DNA from: Siphonodentalium dalli
Taxonomy: Eukaryota; Mollusca; Scaphopoda; Gadilida; Siphonodentaliidae
DNA: 64,000 nt
Assembly: GCA_032622095.1 (NCBI GenBank)
Contig: CP136063.1
Coordinates: 115,774,723 to 115,838,722, forward strand
Direction of reading: 5' to 3'
Both the position numbers and the translations under genes were made by a program. Below the pieces are notes generated by a model. The model had not been told where the DNA came from and made no database searches. It saw only the letters and a program-made list of their open reading frames with translations. Numbering within the stretch: the stretch's first letter is position 1; the number at the start of each line of letters is the position of its first letter. Positions 1 to 12,024 of this stretch are shown here, in pieces.

Positions 1-952
1 GGACGCAATTATCGCCGACAAACTAACACAAATTATTTCACCATCGAGATTCGTTAAATTTAATTAATATATCAGATGGATGATGTGTGTTGCCAATTTG
101 GATTAATATTCCTAAAAATAACTCCTTTGAGCAAGATTATTCTCCATTTCTATTTGATCACAACGGACTGTTTCACATCACTTTAATGATTTTTCACATC
201 TACCCACTGCGAATGCATTACATTCCTTTAAGTATTTTCCTTTGATTTTTGGAATACAAAACTGATCTGTATTGATTTTTGCTTGAGAATGTTTTGTATA
301 ATCTCAATATTAAAATATGTGTATAAGGCTTCTAAAATTAACCATTTCTCTTATTAATTCAGGTGAAATATCTTGTTTGCTTGCCTCCACAATTCACAGC
401 ATTGTTCCATGTACATCTATCGCCATCAGATAGCATATGTTTTATAATGTATTTCATTTTAATCATTTGACCTAGAATCATTGAAGATATCCAAATGTAA
501 TCTGCCAAACAAGACTGAATTAGTCATACTTACAGTGTATGTTATCTAAATATTCAAACCAGGGTTTAAAGGCATGGAGGGCCTTTGTTGTAGACTATAA
601 TTTGGAAATTAAAGTTACCAAATTATGAAAAATTTCATGAAGAATATACCAATAATATACAACAGTATAATGATAGCTAGTATGCATGCAAATTTTGTGT
701 GAGAGTAGATGCAGTTGGATAATTTTCACTAAAAACCACAATGTTTGTTTATCACCAGAGAGTCCCGAAGTTACCCGTAGATTTCAGGAAATCTTCTGCT
801 AAACAATAACCAAGTGTTCGCACAACAACACAACACAATGCTTAAACTGACATCAAGCAGGATCGGGGGAAACTTTGCTATACATGTATACGATTTCTCC
901 TTCACATGATTTATCAAAAACTCAAAAGGTAATCGCCACTTTGCAACAAAAA
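1..952. other. AT-rich DNA, no feature seen
   Basis: Only short chance reading frames occur here. I see no splice-bounded exon, RNA gene or clear repeat boundary. Confidence 0.5.
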
Positions 953-1133
953 TGTAAAATAAATAAGGATTAACTGTCATGTGGACTGTTTTTATGGAGA
1001 TGTAACGGTGAGGTAAGTGGACATAACTTGTGTAAAACCCGATGGGTTTTACATACAAGTTATGTCCACTTACCTCACCGTTACATCTCCATAAAAATAG
1101 TCCACATGACAGTTAATCCTTATATTTATATAC
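953..1133. repeat. Long near-perfect hairpin (MITE-like)
   Basis: The two arms (about 953-1040 and 1044-1133) are reverse complements over roughly 80 bases with very few mismatches, separated by a loop of only a few bases near 1042. Arm landmarks are GGTGAGGTAAGTGGACATAA on the left and its complement on the right. A stem this long with almost no loop is typical of a small foldback or MITE copy. No target duplication was identified. Confidence 0.8.
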
Positions 1134-3343
1134 ATTTAGCGAAAAAGCCGCTTTTGTAAATATATTTAAATCGAAAAGTGTATCGTGACAAGATCAGCCC
1201 AAAATACCCAATAGGACCCTTGGCAAAAGTTAATAGGAACAATTTCTCTTCATGTTGAAACCCGATGATGTATTAAGTCAATCCTGCGCGAGTCAAAATG
1301 CGCCCAAAGCATTACGCGTTCGTCTTTCCAAACCTAATGACGTATCGATTGTGTTATTAGCTTGGTGTTATGAGGCGTTACGCATTCACCGAGAAATAAC
1401 TGCAACTAGCCACGTGGGCGCCGACCAATCAGAATGCTGGATTTAGTGATGACAACACTTAATGTGTAAATATACATGAATGAACAAAAGCGAAATGATA
1501 TAATGATATAAAACATGCTATCTCTTCTGCATGTGTTATTGAAATAACATACTATTGCATAATCTCTTTATTTAGATATGAGCGTGTGTTTTACAACTAC
1601 ATAGTTTTATTGCTCGTAATAAATATTCCTTATCTGGTGTGTGAAATATTATAAATGTTATATAGAACATGCACACACAATCTACAACATCCGGTTGACA
1701 ATACTATGACTGTAAATTCCTTATTGGGTTTGTGATGAAATTATAATGTTAGGAGAAAATACAAACTGGATTAATACAATTTGACCTCTTTGCAGAAACT
1801 AATCGATTAGGTACACATTTTCTGTCTGATCATACCCCAATCATGAAGTAACATACATTAGCTGCATTTCAAACTGACAATGGGTAGTATGTGTCAAATA
1901 TTTTGACACTTGGTGTGATTTGAATGAGACTGCTGTGCATGCCACCAATGATTTTATCTCGCCTTCAACAGCACCCTCTATAAACAAGCGGAAACTCTTA
2001 ATTGGACTTGGGCTACTTCCGAACATTTGTTTATACACAACAGGTTCTGTAACGCTTTTGTTTACATAACACAGTATATGAACTTGACAATAACATATAC
2101 TGTTTATCTGATATTTATGATTGGTATAAGAACAAGGTCGGCTATATTTTAATATTCTTTCTGTTTATGGTGGTCTTAATGGATGTGACTATTTTAACAG
2201 CAATATCATCATGAAGGCCCTCCATATCTTTAATACCAAGAATCTTTGTAAACACGAGTTGTAAAAGTAAGGCATGTTTACGCTGATTATGATCAGATGC
2301 GAATTTCATCTTGATATTATTTGCAACAGCAATGGCAGCACTCAAGCCGCCTTATGTAATTTTCTTGGAATTAAAAACAACAAAAACATGAAGTTGTAGC
2401 ATTTGCACAGCTCTTCTGGCAATCGGCATCTTAATGAGTAAAATTTGGACACCTTGTCTAGCAGATATCTTTTTAGATGATAAATGCTTGTACAGTATCA
2501 TTCGCGCAAGTTGTCATTTATTAATTGATCAGCGAAGTTTCAATACTTTTGATTCACATTGCGAATGTCTTGAGCCCCTTCAATATTTCAATTATGTTAA
2601 AAAAGTCTCAAAACATTGCGGCTCTATTGTTTTTCACATTACAGTATCAAGAAACATCGCATTCAATGGGGATTTTCAAGGTTCCGTCAATTCTGTCGGC
2701 CATTAGCTGTACTGGACACTGGCTGAGACAAAACATCAAGAAATACACTATTGTGTCAATTGCTAACATGGTTGATGTCAACATAATCCTTTTTCGGACG
2801 TAAACACAATGTTAAATTTCAGTAATGTGTTATACTTTCCCAGAGGGAAAACCATCTGTTGCCATGTGTTGCTAAAGCCTTTGTTTCCTTTGAATATCAG
2901 GGTTTCTTTGAATTGAAACTGACTATCTCAGGCTCAGATATATTGGATTTCATTCAGTGACCCATGTAAATGCAGAGTTTACAAAAGTAAGAAATATTGG
3001 TGTGTTCATTATGATACAGCAAGACAAATTGCTTGGTGTCTGTCTCTGTGTCCATACTTTAACATCAGGTGCTGGATAGAGATAGAGCTGATGGAAACTA
3101 AAGCTTTGCTAATTAATTATATTGAACAACTATTCTTCTTGGCAGCTTTTGAAATTTGGATTAATATCCGTAAGGTTGAGTGGATGATAAACATATATAT
3201 TATTTACATAGAACATACAATCTATTTATTTTTCAGTTAGAAAAATGCCATTTTATGAATGACTCTTGTATGAACTTGAATGTGTGATTATATGACTGAA
3301 CCTATTTCCAATGAAACACTCAATTTTGACAATGATTTTATTA
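1134..3343. other. Intergenic DNA without a supported gene
   Basis: AT-rich sequence with ORFs of at most about 90 codons in overlapping frames and no splice context. A 64-codon frame at 1252-1446 is somewhat GC-richer than its surroundings but resembles no family I recognise. Confidence 0.45.
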
Positions 3344-3606
3344 TTAACCCTTTCATGATAGGAGCTGTGTTGGTGCTACATTGAAAATCCTGTGCAAGTG
3401 CATTCTCTTATATATGCGAGTCTCCCACATGGAGCCTCACATATATAAGAGAATGTGCTAGCTTCCAAGGTCAATGTAAATATTGTAAGGCCAATGTATT
3501 CTCTTATATATGTGAGGCTCCCTATGGGAGACTCGCATATATAAGATAATGCATTGGCACAGGGTTCTCGCAACATTTCAGGAAGCTCCAGTCATGGAAG
3601 GGTTAA
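3344..3606. mobile_element. piggyBac-like MITE flanked by TTAA
   Basis: The unit begins TTAACCCTTTCATGA and ends in the near-complement TCATGGAAGGGTTAA. TTAA target sites and CCC/GGG termini are the signature of piggyBac-type elements. Inside are two nested inverted repeats built on ATTCTCTTATATATG, at about 3396-3462 and 3498-3555. At 263 bp it has no coding capacity, so it is non-autonomous. Confidence 0.75.
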
Positions 3607-3799
3607 GACTATTTATTAATAATTTTGGTGCCATTTAAATAATCAACAGAATTATTTGATGAATATATGTTTCAGATATGATTATAAAATTTTGCCATAT
3701 CAGAACTTGAGGACGTCATGTAATTATGACAGGGATATGTTGGGGGAGGGTGAGTGGTGGTTGTGTCCACCTTGCAGCAGAGCCGACCAAACTGTATAA

Positions 3800-3960
3800 G
3801 TCTGAGAAATAACCATTGGCACACACTCCCCTAGTCCAAGTTTCCTTCATTGTAAACCAGCTAATGAAAACAGTAGGGGATATTAAATACTGGTTTATGT
3901 CAAAAGGATGGTTGCCTTACTCTTCTATAGTGGACTTTAAGCGTAAATCACCCGCTCTTC
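3800..3960. repeat. Dispersed repeat, copy 1
   Basis: The stretch with CCAAGTTTCCTTC, then AAACCAGCTA and a GGGGATATTAAATACTGG-like segment recurs, diverged, at about 32970-33110. A weaker relative lies near 49640-49760. No ends were determined. Confidence 0.5.
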
Positions 3961-4152
3961 TACGTTGCATATTTTAAGTGTAATTTAACACAACAGTTAG
4001 ATTATAATACATCATAATGATCCTAAGACATCACTCTGCTCTAAATTTAGCATTTTGTATTGATTTCTATGATGAAGTCAATTAAAATTGACAAAAAATC
4101 ACAACACTGGATCTGGACGTTTAATGTTTGCTATAGATGAGTGAGGAATTGC

Positions 4153-4369
4153 TACAGTAATGCTCTAAATAATCGACTCCTTAACCACAGCAGAATTATG
4201 GGTAATTTTTCAGAATTCAGTCGGAAATATGCCTTGTTGCCATTCATCTGAAAGTTCTCACTGAGAGCTTTCCGATGAATGGCAACAAGCCATATTTCCG
4301 ACTGAATCCTGAAAAATTACCCATAATTCTGCTGTGGTTAAGGAGTTGATTATTTAGAGCATTACTGTA
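4153..4369. mobile_element. Hairpin MITE of Tc1/mariner type (family CAGTAATGC), copy 1
   Basis: TA-flanked unit beginning CAGTAATGCTCTAAATAATC and ending in the complement GAGCATTACTG. The arms pair along nearly their whole length, meeting at about 4258. Two further copies lie at 22037-22250 and 48449-48652. A TA duplication and CAGT start suggest mobilisation by a mariner-type transposase. Confidence 0.8.
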
Positions 4370-4684
4370 ATTATTTCAAGGCTTGGACTTGCAAAACCCA
4401 CACAACCTCAACATCTCATATTATAGGCTTGGTGGAACTTGCCCATCTATTGTTCATTTTATTTTTTCAAGGTGAATGGAAGTTATTCACACTTTTATTT
4501 TCATTGATATTGATTGATATTTTCATTTATTAATGTACATGTGTACATGTGTACCCATGTTTATTAGATTGTTATTGTTACTGTTCATATTTTAGTGTAT
4601 GAGGCGATATGGAATGAAAGATTCTCTATAAATTCTTGTATTGTTGTCATTTGTTCCCACAAATCGGGATGATTCACATTTTAA

Positions 4685-5700
4685 GTTTACCCATACCATA
4701 GTATGGTAAACATAGTGTCGACATCCGGATTGACCACTCGCCGTTCGTCCATCCATCCGTCTGTCTGTCCATCCGTCTGTCCATAGACACTTGCTATCCG
4801 ATTTGATTACTCAAGTATTTTTATCGGATCGTGTTTGAATTTTATGTGCATGTTTAAGATGACACGCCCCTCACCTGTATAGTTTTTTGTATCGATCGGT
4901 TGAACGGTTTAGAAATGATTAACACTTTCCATCCATACATGGTCATGTTCTATCCGATGCCATAACTTAAGTATTTTTTATCTGATATCTGACATATACC
5001 TCACCTGTATAGTTTTTGGTTTTGATTGGTTGATCGGTTCAGAAATAATTAACCCTTTCACACAGATTCAATAAGTCAAATAATTTTCTTCTGAATTACC
5101 TCATATTTCTTTCCTAGGTTTTTCATAGAACATATGTATTTTGGTTTTGATTAATTAACCCCTGTACTCTTTAACCATGGTTATAAATGAACAATCTATT
5201 TGATAGTTTTTTACCATTAATTAGGTGTGATGTCCTGTTTTGAAAATATGAAGATTTTATTACAATAGTTGCATGTAATATAATTATATCAATAAATTAC
5301 CATGTGAACATCCAATATCCAGAGTATATGAGAGTACATTTTATAGATGTCATCCCAAGTGAAATCTGTTATTAAATGAGTGACGAAATATGGTACAGAG
5401 CTCTGGTTGGTGGTTAGATGGAGGCAAAGATAAACAATAGTGGTGGCTGGCTAATTGTTTCTGGTGTCAAATTTGATTAATGGCAGCATGAGACTCTTGT
5501 TTCTCCTATTCTTGAAATTTCATTACAGGGTGTGATAAGGGACCCCTCACCTATATAAGTGTCTTCTATATTCCATTGATCTGCTTAGAAAATAATTAAC
5601 CCTTTCCATGGTTCCCATAGACACATGCTATAATGTACATGGACTCTTCCTCACATCTCTTATCTATGGTTATCTTTGCACGCTATTCACTTCTATTGAT
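4685..5700 (+). repeat. GTCC-type dispersed element, family A (CCATACCATAGTATGG head)
   Basis: The head is a short stem, TACCATA-G-TATGGTA, within TTTACCCATACCATAGTATG. It is followed by a GTCC/GTCTGT minisatellite (4745-4790) and then degenerate blocks containing CCTCACCTGTATAGTTTTT and AATTAACCCTTTCCA, which repeat several times to about 5700. Other copies with the same head are at 6728, 30500, 44340 and 63255. No coding potential seen. The right end is approximate. Confidence 0.7.
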
Positions 5701-5825
5701 TTGGTATTGACTGATTAATTGATATTTTATCTTTTTATAACACATTTCAATATGAAATAGCCAATATGATTTATCTGTGCAATAGTTGTTTTCCTATTTG
5801 TTCATATTGTCACCTTTTAGGAACT

Positions 5826-6225
5826 TCTGTCTGTCTGTGTGTATGTATGTATATATGAATGTATGTGTGTTATAGACTCAACAACTGCTCGACCGATCCA
5901 ACTCGAATTTGGTATGTAGGCCTACTTTGATCCCGGGAACAATATGGGCGGGTCCATTTTCATGTGTGACAGTGTCATTGACCATTACCTCGCTCATATA
6001 CTTTCATATAGGCATGTTTCTGGTCTGAGACCGATCTGACTCAAATTTGGTAGGTATGCCTACTTTCATCCCGGGAACAATATGGGTGGGTCCAATTTCA
6101 TGTGTGACCCTCTCCTTGACTTTGACCTTGACCTCGCTCATATAGGCATGTTTCTGGTCTGATCGAACAATAGTTTCTCTTTCTCATCCCTAGATAGCCC
6201 GGACGAAGTCGGGAACATCAGCTAG
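5826..6225 (+). mobile_element. Non-autonomous Helitron-like element
   Basis: Reading left to right: a TGTCTG/TATG microsatellite; two tandem units of about 135 bp, each with an ACTCRAATTTGGTA block, a GGGAACAATATGGG block and GGCATGTTTCTGGTC; then a GC hairpin at 6198-6213 (CCCGGACGAAGTCGGG); 8 bases; and CTAG followed by T. A hairpin a few bases before a CTRR end is the Helitron 3' signature. The plan of microsatellite plus core tandem repeats resembles elements described from bivalves and Drosophila DINE-1. The left end is not fixed. Confidence 0.6.
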
Positions 6226-6727
6226 TGTTTTATATTTGTGCACCAGCATCAACTTCTATAATGGTTTACTGTATTTGTACACTATACATTGATTTATTAG
6301 ACTTTCCATTTAGCCGTATGGAATATGACCACCCAGATAGACCTAAATGCCTAGCACACTCTTGTCGCACACTGTCTTGGAAACTCCAATGCATGACTGT
6401 GATAGACAAATGCCTGTATCTGCCAGTATTTGAAAACAATCTTCATATTTGCCTTTATTTGGCACAACCATTTAAAAAAACAAAATAAAACAATTTCTGA
6501 AACAGGTTTATCTGTCATTAAAACTGAAGGAGATTATTTCCGAGTCATATGAGTTATATCAGTTGGGTTTTATGTGGTTTTAGTGGGGGGGAGTTCCGAA
6601 CACAATTAGGCTGAATAAAAATGCTACCCAACCAGGGAACCACCACCCCCTAGGGCAAAAAAAAAGTTTATTCCTCCCGACAAATTTGGGACCCACCCTG
6701 ATTTGTACACTCACAGATGCTTTTCAT
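6226..6727. other. Intergenic DNA, nothing recognised
   Basis: No supported gene. G- and C-rich runs around 6585-6700 look like degraded repeat. Confidence 0.4.
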
Positions 6728-7010
6728 GTTTACCCATACCATAGTATGGTAAACATATTGTCGTTGTCCGGGTTGACCACTCGTCCGTCCGTCTGTCCGT
6801 AGACACTTTACGAATAATGCGATAACTAAAACATTTTCTATCCGATCGGAACCAAATTTTGTATATGGGTTTCTCAGCCCAAAATACAGATAGAGTTCGA
6901 ATATGGGTTTGATCCGATTTATTTTAAAGGAGTTACGACCATTTTTCGAAAAGAAAAAATTTGAAGAAAAAACAAATTGATTTTTTTTAGATTTATTTTT
7001 AACTTTTATA
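6728..7010 (+). repeat. GTCC-type dispersed element, family A
   Basis: Same TACCATAGTATGGTA head, then CCGTCCGTCTGTCCG, then blocks reading CCGATCGGAACCAAATTTTG and AATATGGGTTTGATCCGAT. It degenerates into A-rich sequence near 7000. Confidence 0.7.
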
Positions 7011-7180
7011 CATGTAAATAATAATAAAAAAAATTGTTATTGACTCGTTTATTTGTTTTCATTTAGATATTGATGATTATGATACAAGTTGATAAAAAGG
7101 TTCCCAATGTGTCCCTTTAAATATTTAGTAATGAACCCGTAAATTAATAGTGTTAAGGTGCCATTACACCACCAAGCCGT

Positions 7181-7300
7181 TTTTAGCTCACCTGAGACGA
7201 AGTCTCCGGTGGAGCTATAGTCATCACTCCTCGTCTGTCGTCCGTCCGTCCATCCGTCCGTCCATCCGTCCGTCCATCCGTCCATCCGTCAACAATTCTT
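7181..7300 (+). repeat. GTCC-type element with AGCTCACCTG head
   Basis: The head AGCTCACCTGAGACGAAGTC pairs with TCCGGTGGAGCT just after it. It is followed by a minisatellite of GTCCGTCC/ATCC units (7238-7290). This head is familiar from mollusc repeats. The minisatellite produces spurious WTDGWTDG frames on the minus strand. Confidence 0.65.
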
Positions 7301-7329
7301 TGAACATCTTCTCCTCCTCCTCCTCCGCT

Positions 7330-8060
7330 ATTCCGAAGGTTCTCTATTCCAAAGGTTTTTGTTATTTTTAGGTTAATTCTATATTCTAAAGTATTGAGAC
7401 CAATTTGAGAGGGTTCATTTTCACAAAGATTCATTTCATGGAGTGTGCGCTCACATCCGAACTGATCCTGCGCACATACCGATACAGATACAGGAGGAAA
7501 TAACTTAACTTAGAACATTAAATGTGATTTTGTTTTGTTTTCGCGGGTTTTCTTGAGATTTAATGTCATTACGTGGGCCCGTATCGTTGAATTCTTGGCA
7601 TATAATATGAATGTTGTGGTATATATGGACCCTCCCGCATTGGGACATGCCACAGGTACAGTTGACTTAAGTGATGTTCTGTGTGGGCTCCAAGTTGGAG
7701 TTCAATATTTTAAGGGCCAAATTTAGAATTTTATGGGTCCATACCTTTGAACTCTGGGCATATAATATGAATATTGGGGGCATGTCTCTATTCCGAAGGT
7801 TCACTATATCCCGAAGGTCAACTATTCCGAAATTTCTCTGAATGTTCGCTATTCCGAAGGTTCACCAATCCGAAGGTTCGTTATTCCGAAGGTTCTGTGT
7901 TCCGAAGGTTTTTGTTATTTTAAGGTTAATTCTATATTCTAAAGTATTGAGAGGGTTCATTATCACGAAGATTCTTTTTATGAAGGAAATAACTTAAAAC
8001 ATTAAATGTGATTTTGTTTTGTTTTCGCGGGTTTTCTTGAGTTTAATGTCATTACGTATG
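7330..8060. repeat. Diverged direct duplication with CCGAAGGTTC repeats
   Basis: Blocks at 7347-7440 and 7497-7577 recur in the same order at 7908-7985 and 7985-8058, including GGTTAATTCTATATTCTAAA and TTTTCGCGGGTTTTCTTGAG. A third phrase, GGCATATAATATGAAT, occurs at about 7598 and 7757. Between them are short tandem ATTCCGAAGGTTC units (7786-7910). Confidence 0.65.
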
Positions 8061-8337
8061 ACCTTATTTCTCATTAAATATTCACGCCAAGCAGCCCACA
8101 CAATTGCTATGTTTTCATGCGATTTAATGTGATTACGTGTGACCTAATATCTCAATAATCTGAGGCAAGAGTACGCCTGCTAAGGGCGAATTATAACAGT
8201 TGGGGCTATAACGCTCAATGAATACTGGAGGCTATAACAAACTGCGCAGCAGAATATCGCTGAATGGACGAGTATGAGATGAGCCTAACTGAAATTGTGA
8301 TTTTGTTTAAAGGCCCACTTAACTTTCGAGTCATTCA

Positions 8338-10580
8338 TTTTTAGCTCAACTTACTTTTGTAAGTTTGAGCTATTGCCATGGCTTGGCGTCCGTCGTCGGT
8401 GTGTGCGTGTGTCCGTCAACAATTTCCTTTGGCGCGGGCTACAGGTCGTACCTTTGGTCTGATCTTTATGAAATTTTGCATGAATGTTGACATTGACATG
8501 TAGATGGGAACGAGTCATTTTGGGGTCATTCGGCCAAAAAACATGGCCGCTGGTGGCCATTTTGGATTTCAAAATTCAATCCATTGGCGCGGGCTACAGG
8601 TCGTACTGTTCGTCTGATCATTATGAAATTTGTCATGGATGTTAATATTGACATGTAGATGGGAACGAGTCATTTTGGGGTCGTTCGGCCAAAAAACATG
8701 GCCGCTGGCAGCCATCTTGGATTTTACTCTTTGCATGACTAAATCCTTTGGCGCAGGCTACAGGTCGTAGTTTTGATCAGAACTTCATGAAATTTGTCAT
8801 GGATGTTAACAATGACATGTAGATGGGAACGAGTCATTTTGGGGTTGTTCGGCCAAAAAACATGGCCGCCAGCAGCCATCATGGATTTTACTCTTTGCAT
8901 GACTAAATCCTTTGGCGTGGGCTACAGGTCGTACCTATGGTCTGATCTTTATGAATTGTGTCATGAATGTTGACATTGACATGTAGATGGGAACGAGTCA
9001 TTTTGGGGTCATTCGGCCAAAAAACATGGCCGCTGGTGGCCATTTTGGATTTCAAAATTCAATCCATTGGCGCAGGCTACAGGTCGTGCTGTTCGTCTGA
9101 TCATCATGAAATTTGTCATGGATGTTATTATTGACATGTAGATGGGAACGAGTGATTTTGGGGTCGTTCAGCCAAAAAACATGTCCGCCAGCAGCCATCT
9201 TGGATTTTACTCTTTGCATGACTAAATTCTTTGGCGCGGGCTACAGGTTGTAGCTTTGGTCAGAACTTCATGAAATTTGTCATGGATGTTAACAATGACA
9301 TGTAGATGGGAACGAGTGGTTTTGGGGTTGTTCGGCCAAAAAATATGGCCGCCAGCAGCCATCATGGATTTTACTCTTTGCATGACTAAATCCTTTGGCG
9401 CGGGCTACAGGTCGTACCTATGGTCTGATCTTTATGAATTGTGTCATGAATGTTGACATTGACATGTAGATGGGAACGAGTCATTTTGGGGTCATTCAGC
9501 CAAAAAACATGGCCGCTGGTGGCCATTTTGGATTTCAAAATTCAATCCATTGGCGCGGGCTACAGGTCGTGTTGTTCGTCTGATCATCATGAAATTTGTC
9601 ATGGATGTTAATATTGACATGTAGATGGGAACGAGTGATTTTGGGGTCGTTCAGCCAAAAAACATGGCCGCCAGCAGCCATCTTGGATTTTACTCTTTGC
9701 ATGACTAAATTCTTTGGCGCGGGCTACAGGTTGTAGCTTTGGTCAGAACTTCATGAAATTTCTCATGGATGTTAACAATGACATGTAGATGGGAACGAGT
9801 GATTTTGGGGTCGTTCAGCCAAAAAACATGGCCGCCAGCAGCCATCTTGGATTTTACTCTTTCAATGACTAAATCCTTTGGCGCGGGTTACAGGTCGTAC
9901 CTTTGGTCTGACCTTTATAAAATTTGTCATGAATATTGATATTGACATGTATATGGGAACGAGTCATTTTGGGGTAATACGGCCAAAAAACATGGCAGCT
10001 GGCAGCCATCTTGGATTTCAAAATTCAATCCATTGGCACGGGCTACAGGTCGTACTGTTTGTCTGATCATCATGATATTTATCATGGATGTTAATATTAA
10101 CATGTAGATGGGAACGAGTCATTTTGGGGTCGTTTGGCTAAAAAACATGTCCGCCAGCAGCCATATTGGATTTTACTCTTTGCATGAATAAATCCTTTGG
10201 TGCGGGCTACAGGTCGTAGCTTTGGTCGGAACTTCATGAAATTTGTCATGTATTTTAACAATGACATGTAGATGGGAAACGAGTCATTTTGGGGTCGTTC
10301 AGCCGAAAAACATGGCCGCCAGCAGCCATCTTGGATTTTACTCTTTGCATGACTAAATCCATTGGCACAGGCTACATGTCATACCTTTGATCAGATCATT
10401 ATGAGATTTGTAAAGGCTGTAGATGGGAACAAGTCATTTTGGGGTAATTCGGAAAAAAACATGGCTGCCGGTGGCCATTTTAGAATTTACTCTTTGCATC
10501 AATAAATCCTTTGGCACACCATAATCACCACATCCCTGATCCAATCATTATGAAACCTGTTATGAATGTTAATATTGACA
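8338..10580 (+). repeat. Family B tandem array with trimeric 483-bp higher-order repeat
   Basis: The head is a stem-loop (AGCTCAACTTACTTTTGTAA then GTTTGAGCTATTGC) followed by GTCCGTC sequence. The array begins at 8431. Monomers starting at GGCGCGGGCTACAGGTCGTA fall at 8431, 8586, 8750, 8914, 9069, 9233, 9397, 9552, 9716, 9880, 10035, 10199, 10364 and 10513. The spacings are 155, 164, 164 repeated four times (last copy 155, 164, 165), so the higher-order unit is 483 bp. The 155-bp type ends in TTTCAAAATTCAATCCATT; the 164-bp types carry TTTACTCTTTGCATGACTAA. Each monomer has an ACATGGCCGCC...GGCCATCTTGGAT-like block. Not coding. Relatives occur at 23464-23575, 34076-35490 and 59542-60525. Confidence 0.9.
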
Positions 10581-10718
10581 TGTACATCTAGTCTTATTTA
10601 TAGTATATACGGTTTTAATAACAATTTATGCCATAAAATTTGAATAAAATACTATAATTCATCACCATTTGAAACGCAGAATACTTCTATCTATGGAATC
10701 CTATTAGGGCCACTTGCT

Positions 10719-10978
10719 ATAATGGCGCTTTCGGCGCACTTTTTGTCGCTTTCGGCGCGATCGGCGCATCGCGCCGAAAGCGACAAAATGTGCGCCATTA
10801 GCGTTGTTTCGGCGCGCGCCGAAAGCGACAAAATATGCGCCGTTACGGCGCCGAAAGCGACAAAATATGCGCCATTAGTGCATTCGGCGCGATGCGCCAT
10901 TAGCGCATCCGGCGCGGTGCGCCAATAGCGCGGTGCGCCGAAAGCGACAAAATATGCGCCATTAGCGCATGTACAATT
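10719..10978. repeat. GC-rich array of GCGCCGAAAGCGACAAAAT units in both orientations
   Basis: A 260-bp GC island in AT-rich DNA. It is built from GCGCCGAAAGCGACAAAATA, GCGCCATTAGCG and the inverted TTTGTCGCTTTCGGCGC (10743-10759). Direct and inverted units are intermixed, so reading frames on both strands give the same HILSLSAR/RAESDK-type phrases; these are not genes. Immediately after, 10983-11025 forms another stem (ATGTGATCACC with GGTGATCACAT). Confidence 0.75.
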
Positions 10979-11559
10979 AAGTATGTGATCACCCCAGCAG
11001 GGGTGCCGGAAGAGGTGATCACATGGTCCCCATACCACCAAGATACAACAATATTTCTTCAAAATACAAAATACAAAATCGATGCATTTCTACAAAATAA
11101 TGATAACCACTACCAACTACATGTATGGTATCAATTTTCTCAAAACTTTTTATTTGTTCAACAAAATATGTCCGTATTATTACTAAAGTACCACTAGATT
11201 TTATAGATTTATAGAGTTATCCATCTTCATCCGCAAATTGTCCAGTAACATAGGACCGTTTGATCAGATTGAGTACCTTTAACTGCCCACAAAGGAGGGA
11301 CCAGGACCACACGGCCACAATAATTTTAAATCTGAATAATGATAAATTATAGCATTTAGAGGTCTATCTACAGCAAATTTCAGCCCCTCCCTTTTAAAAT
11401 TGATACATAGGCCTATACATTGTACATATGGCCATGTACGATCTGCACTGCGGTGCAGGGGCGCCGGAAGCATCCAAGTGCAGTGGGGGCAGAGCATACA
11501 AAAAGGGCACTTTTCTGCAAAAAAGGGCATTTTCTGCAAAAAAGGCATTTTCTCGGCAA

Positions 11560-12024
11560 TGCAAGGTCAATTTGGGTAAAACGGAAAAATTTCGGCGAAA
11601 TTTGATACATAGGGATACTTTTGTCCGGGGAAAGTTTTGAACGGGTCAAATCGTGACCTCGGCCTGACCTTGACCTTCAATGTGGTCAATCAAAGGTCAA
11701 ATCGGACAAAACGGATTGATTTCGACGAAATTTGATACCTATGGGTGCTTTTGTCGGGGGAGTGTTTTGGACGGGTCAAATCATGACTCCGACCTTACCT
11801 TGACCCTCAACATTGTTCATTAACGGTCAAGTGGGGTAAAACGGACGGATTTCGACGAAATTTGATACTTAGAGGTACTTTTCTCCGGGTGGGGGTGTTT
11901 TGGACTGGTCAAATCATGACCCTGACCTGACCTTGACTTTCGAAATAGTCAATTGAAGGTCAAATCGCGCCTTTCACCGGAAATCAGATGGGAAACAGCC
12001 CGGGCGAAGTCGGGCCCATCATCT
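11560..12024 (+). repeat. Three-copy 130-bp tandem repeat ending in a GC hairpin
   Basis: Units start at AACGG at 11580, 11710 and 11840, exactly 130 bp apart. Each has TTTCGRCGAAATTTGATAC, then a GGGTCAAATC block and CTGACCTTGACC-type sequence. The block ends in the hairpin CCCGGGCGAAGTCGGG (11999-12014), the same core as the Helitron-like ends at 6198 and 24527, but here no CTAG follows. It is probably a decayed relative. Confidence 0.65.

Noticed and set aside
1252-1446. 64-codon ORF followed by a CCAATCAG box
   Set aside because: No homology recognised and no further exon; a CCAAT word alone does not support a promoter.
7049-7434. Frames reading WTDGWTDG or SIRPSIRPSIRP
   Set aside because: Translations of the GTCC/ATCC minisatellite.
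8431-10363. Regular repeats considered as a CRISPR array
   Set aside because: Repeats of 155-164 bp without unique spacers, in a eukaryotic genome with spliced genes; this is satellite-like DNA.
10691-11062. 123-codon minus-strand ORF with repeated HILSLSAR phrases
   Set aside because: It follows the GCGCCGAAAGCGAC repeat; the same peptide phrases appear on the other strand because the units are inverted.
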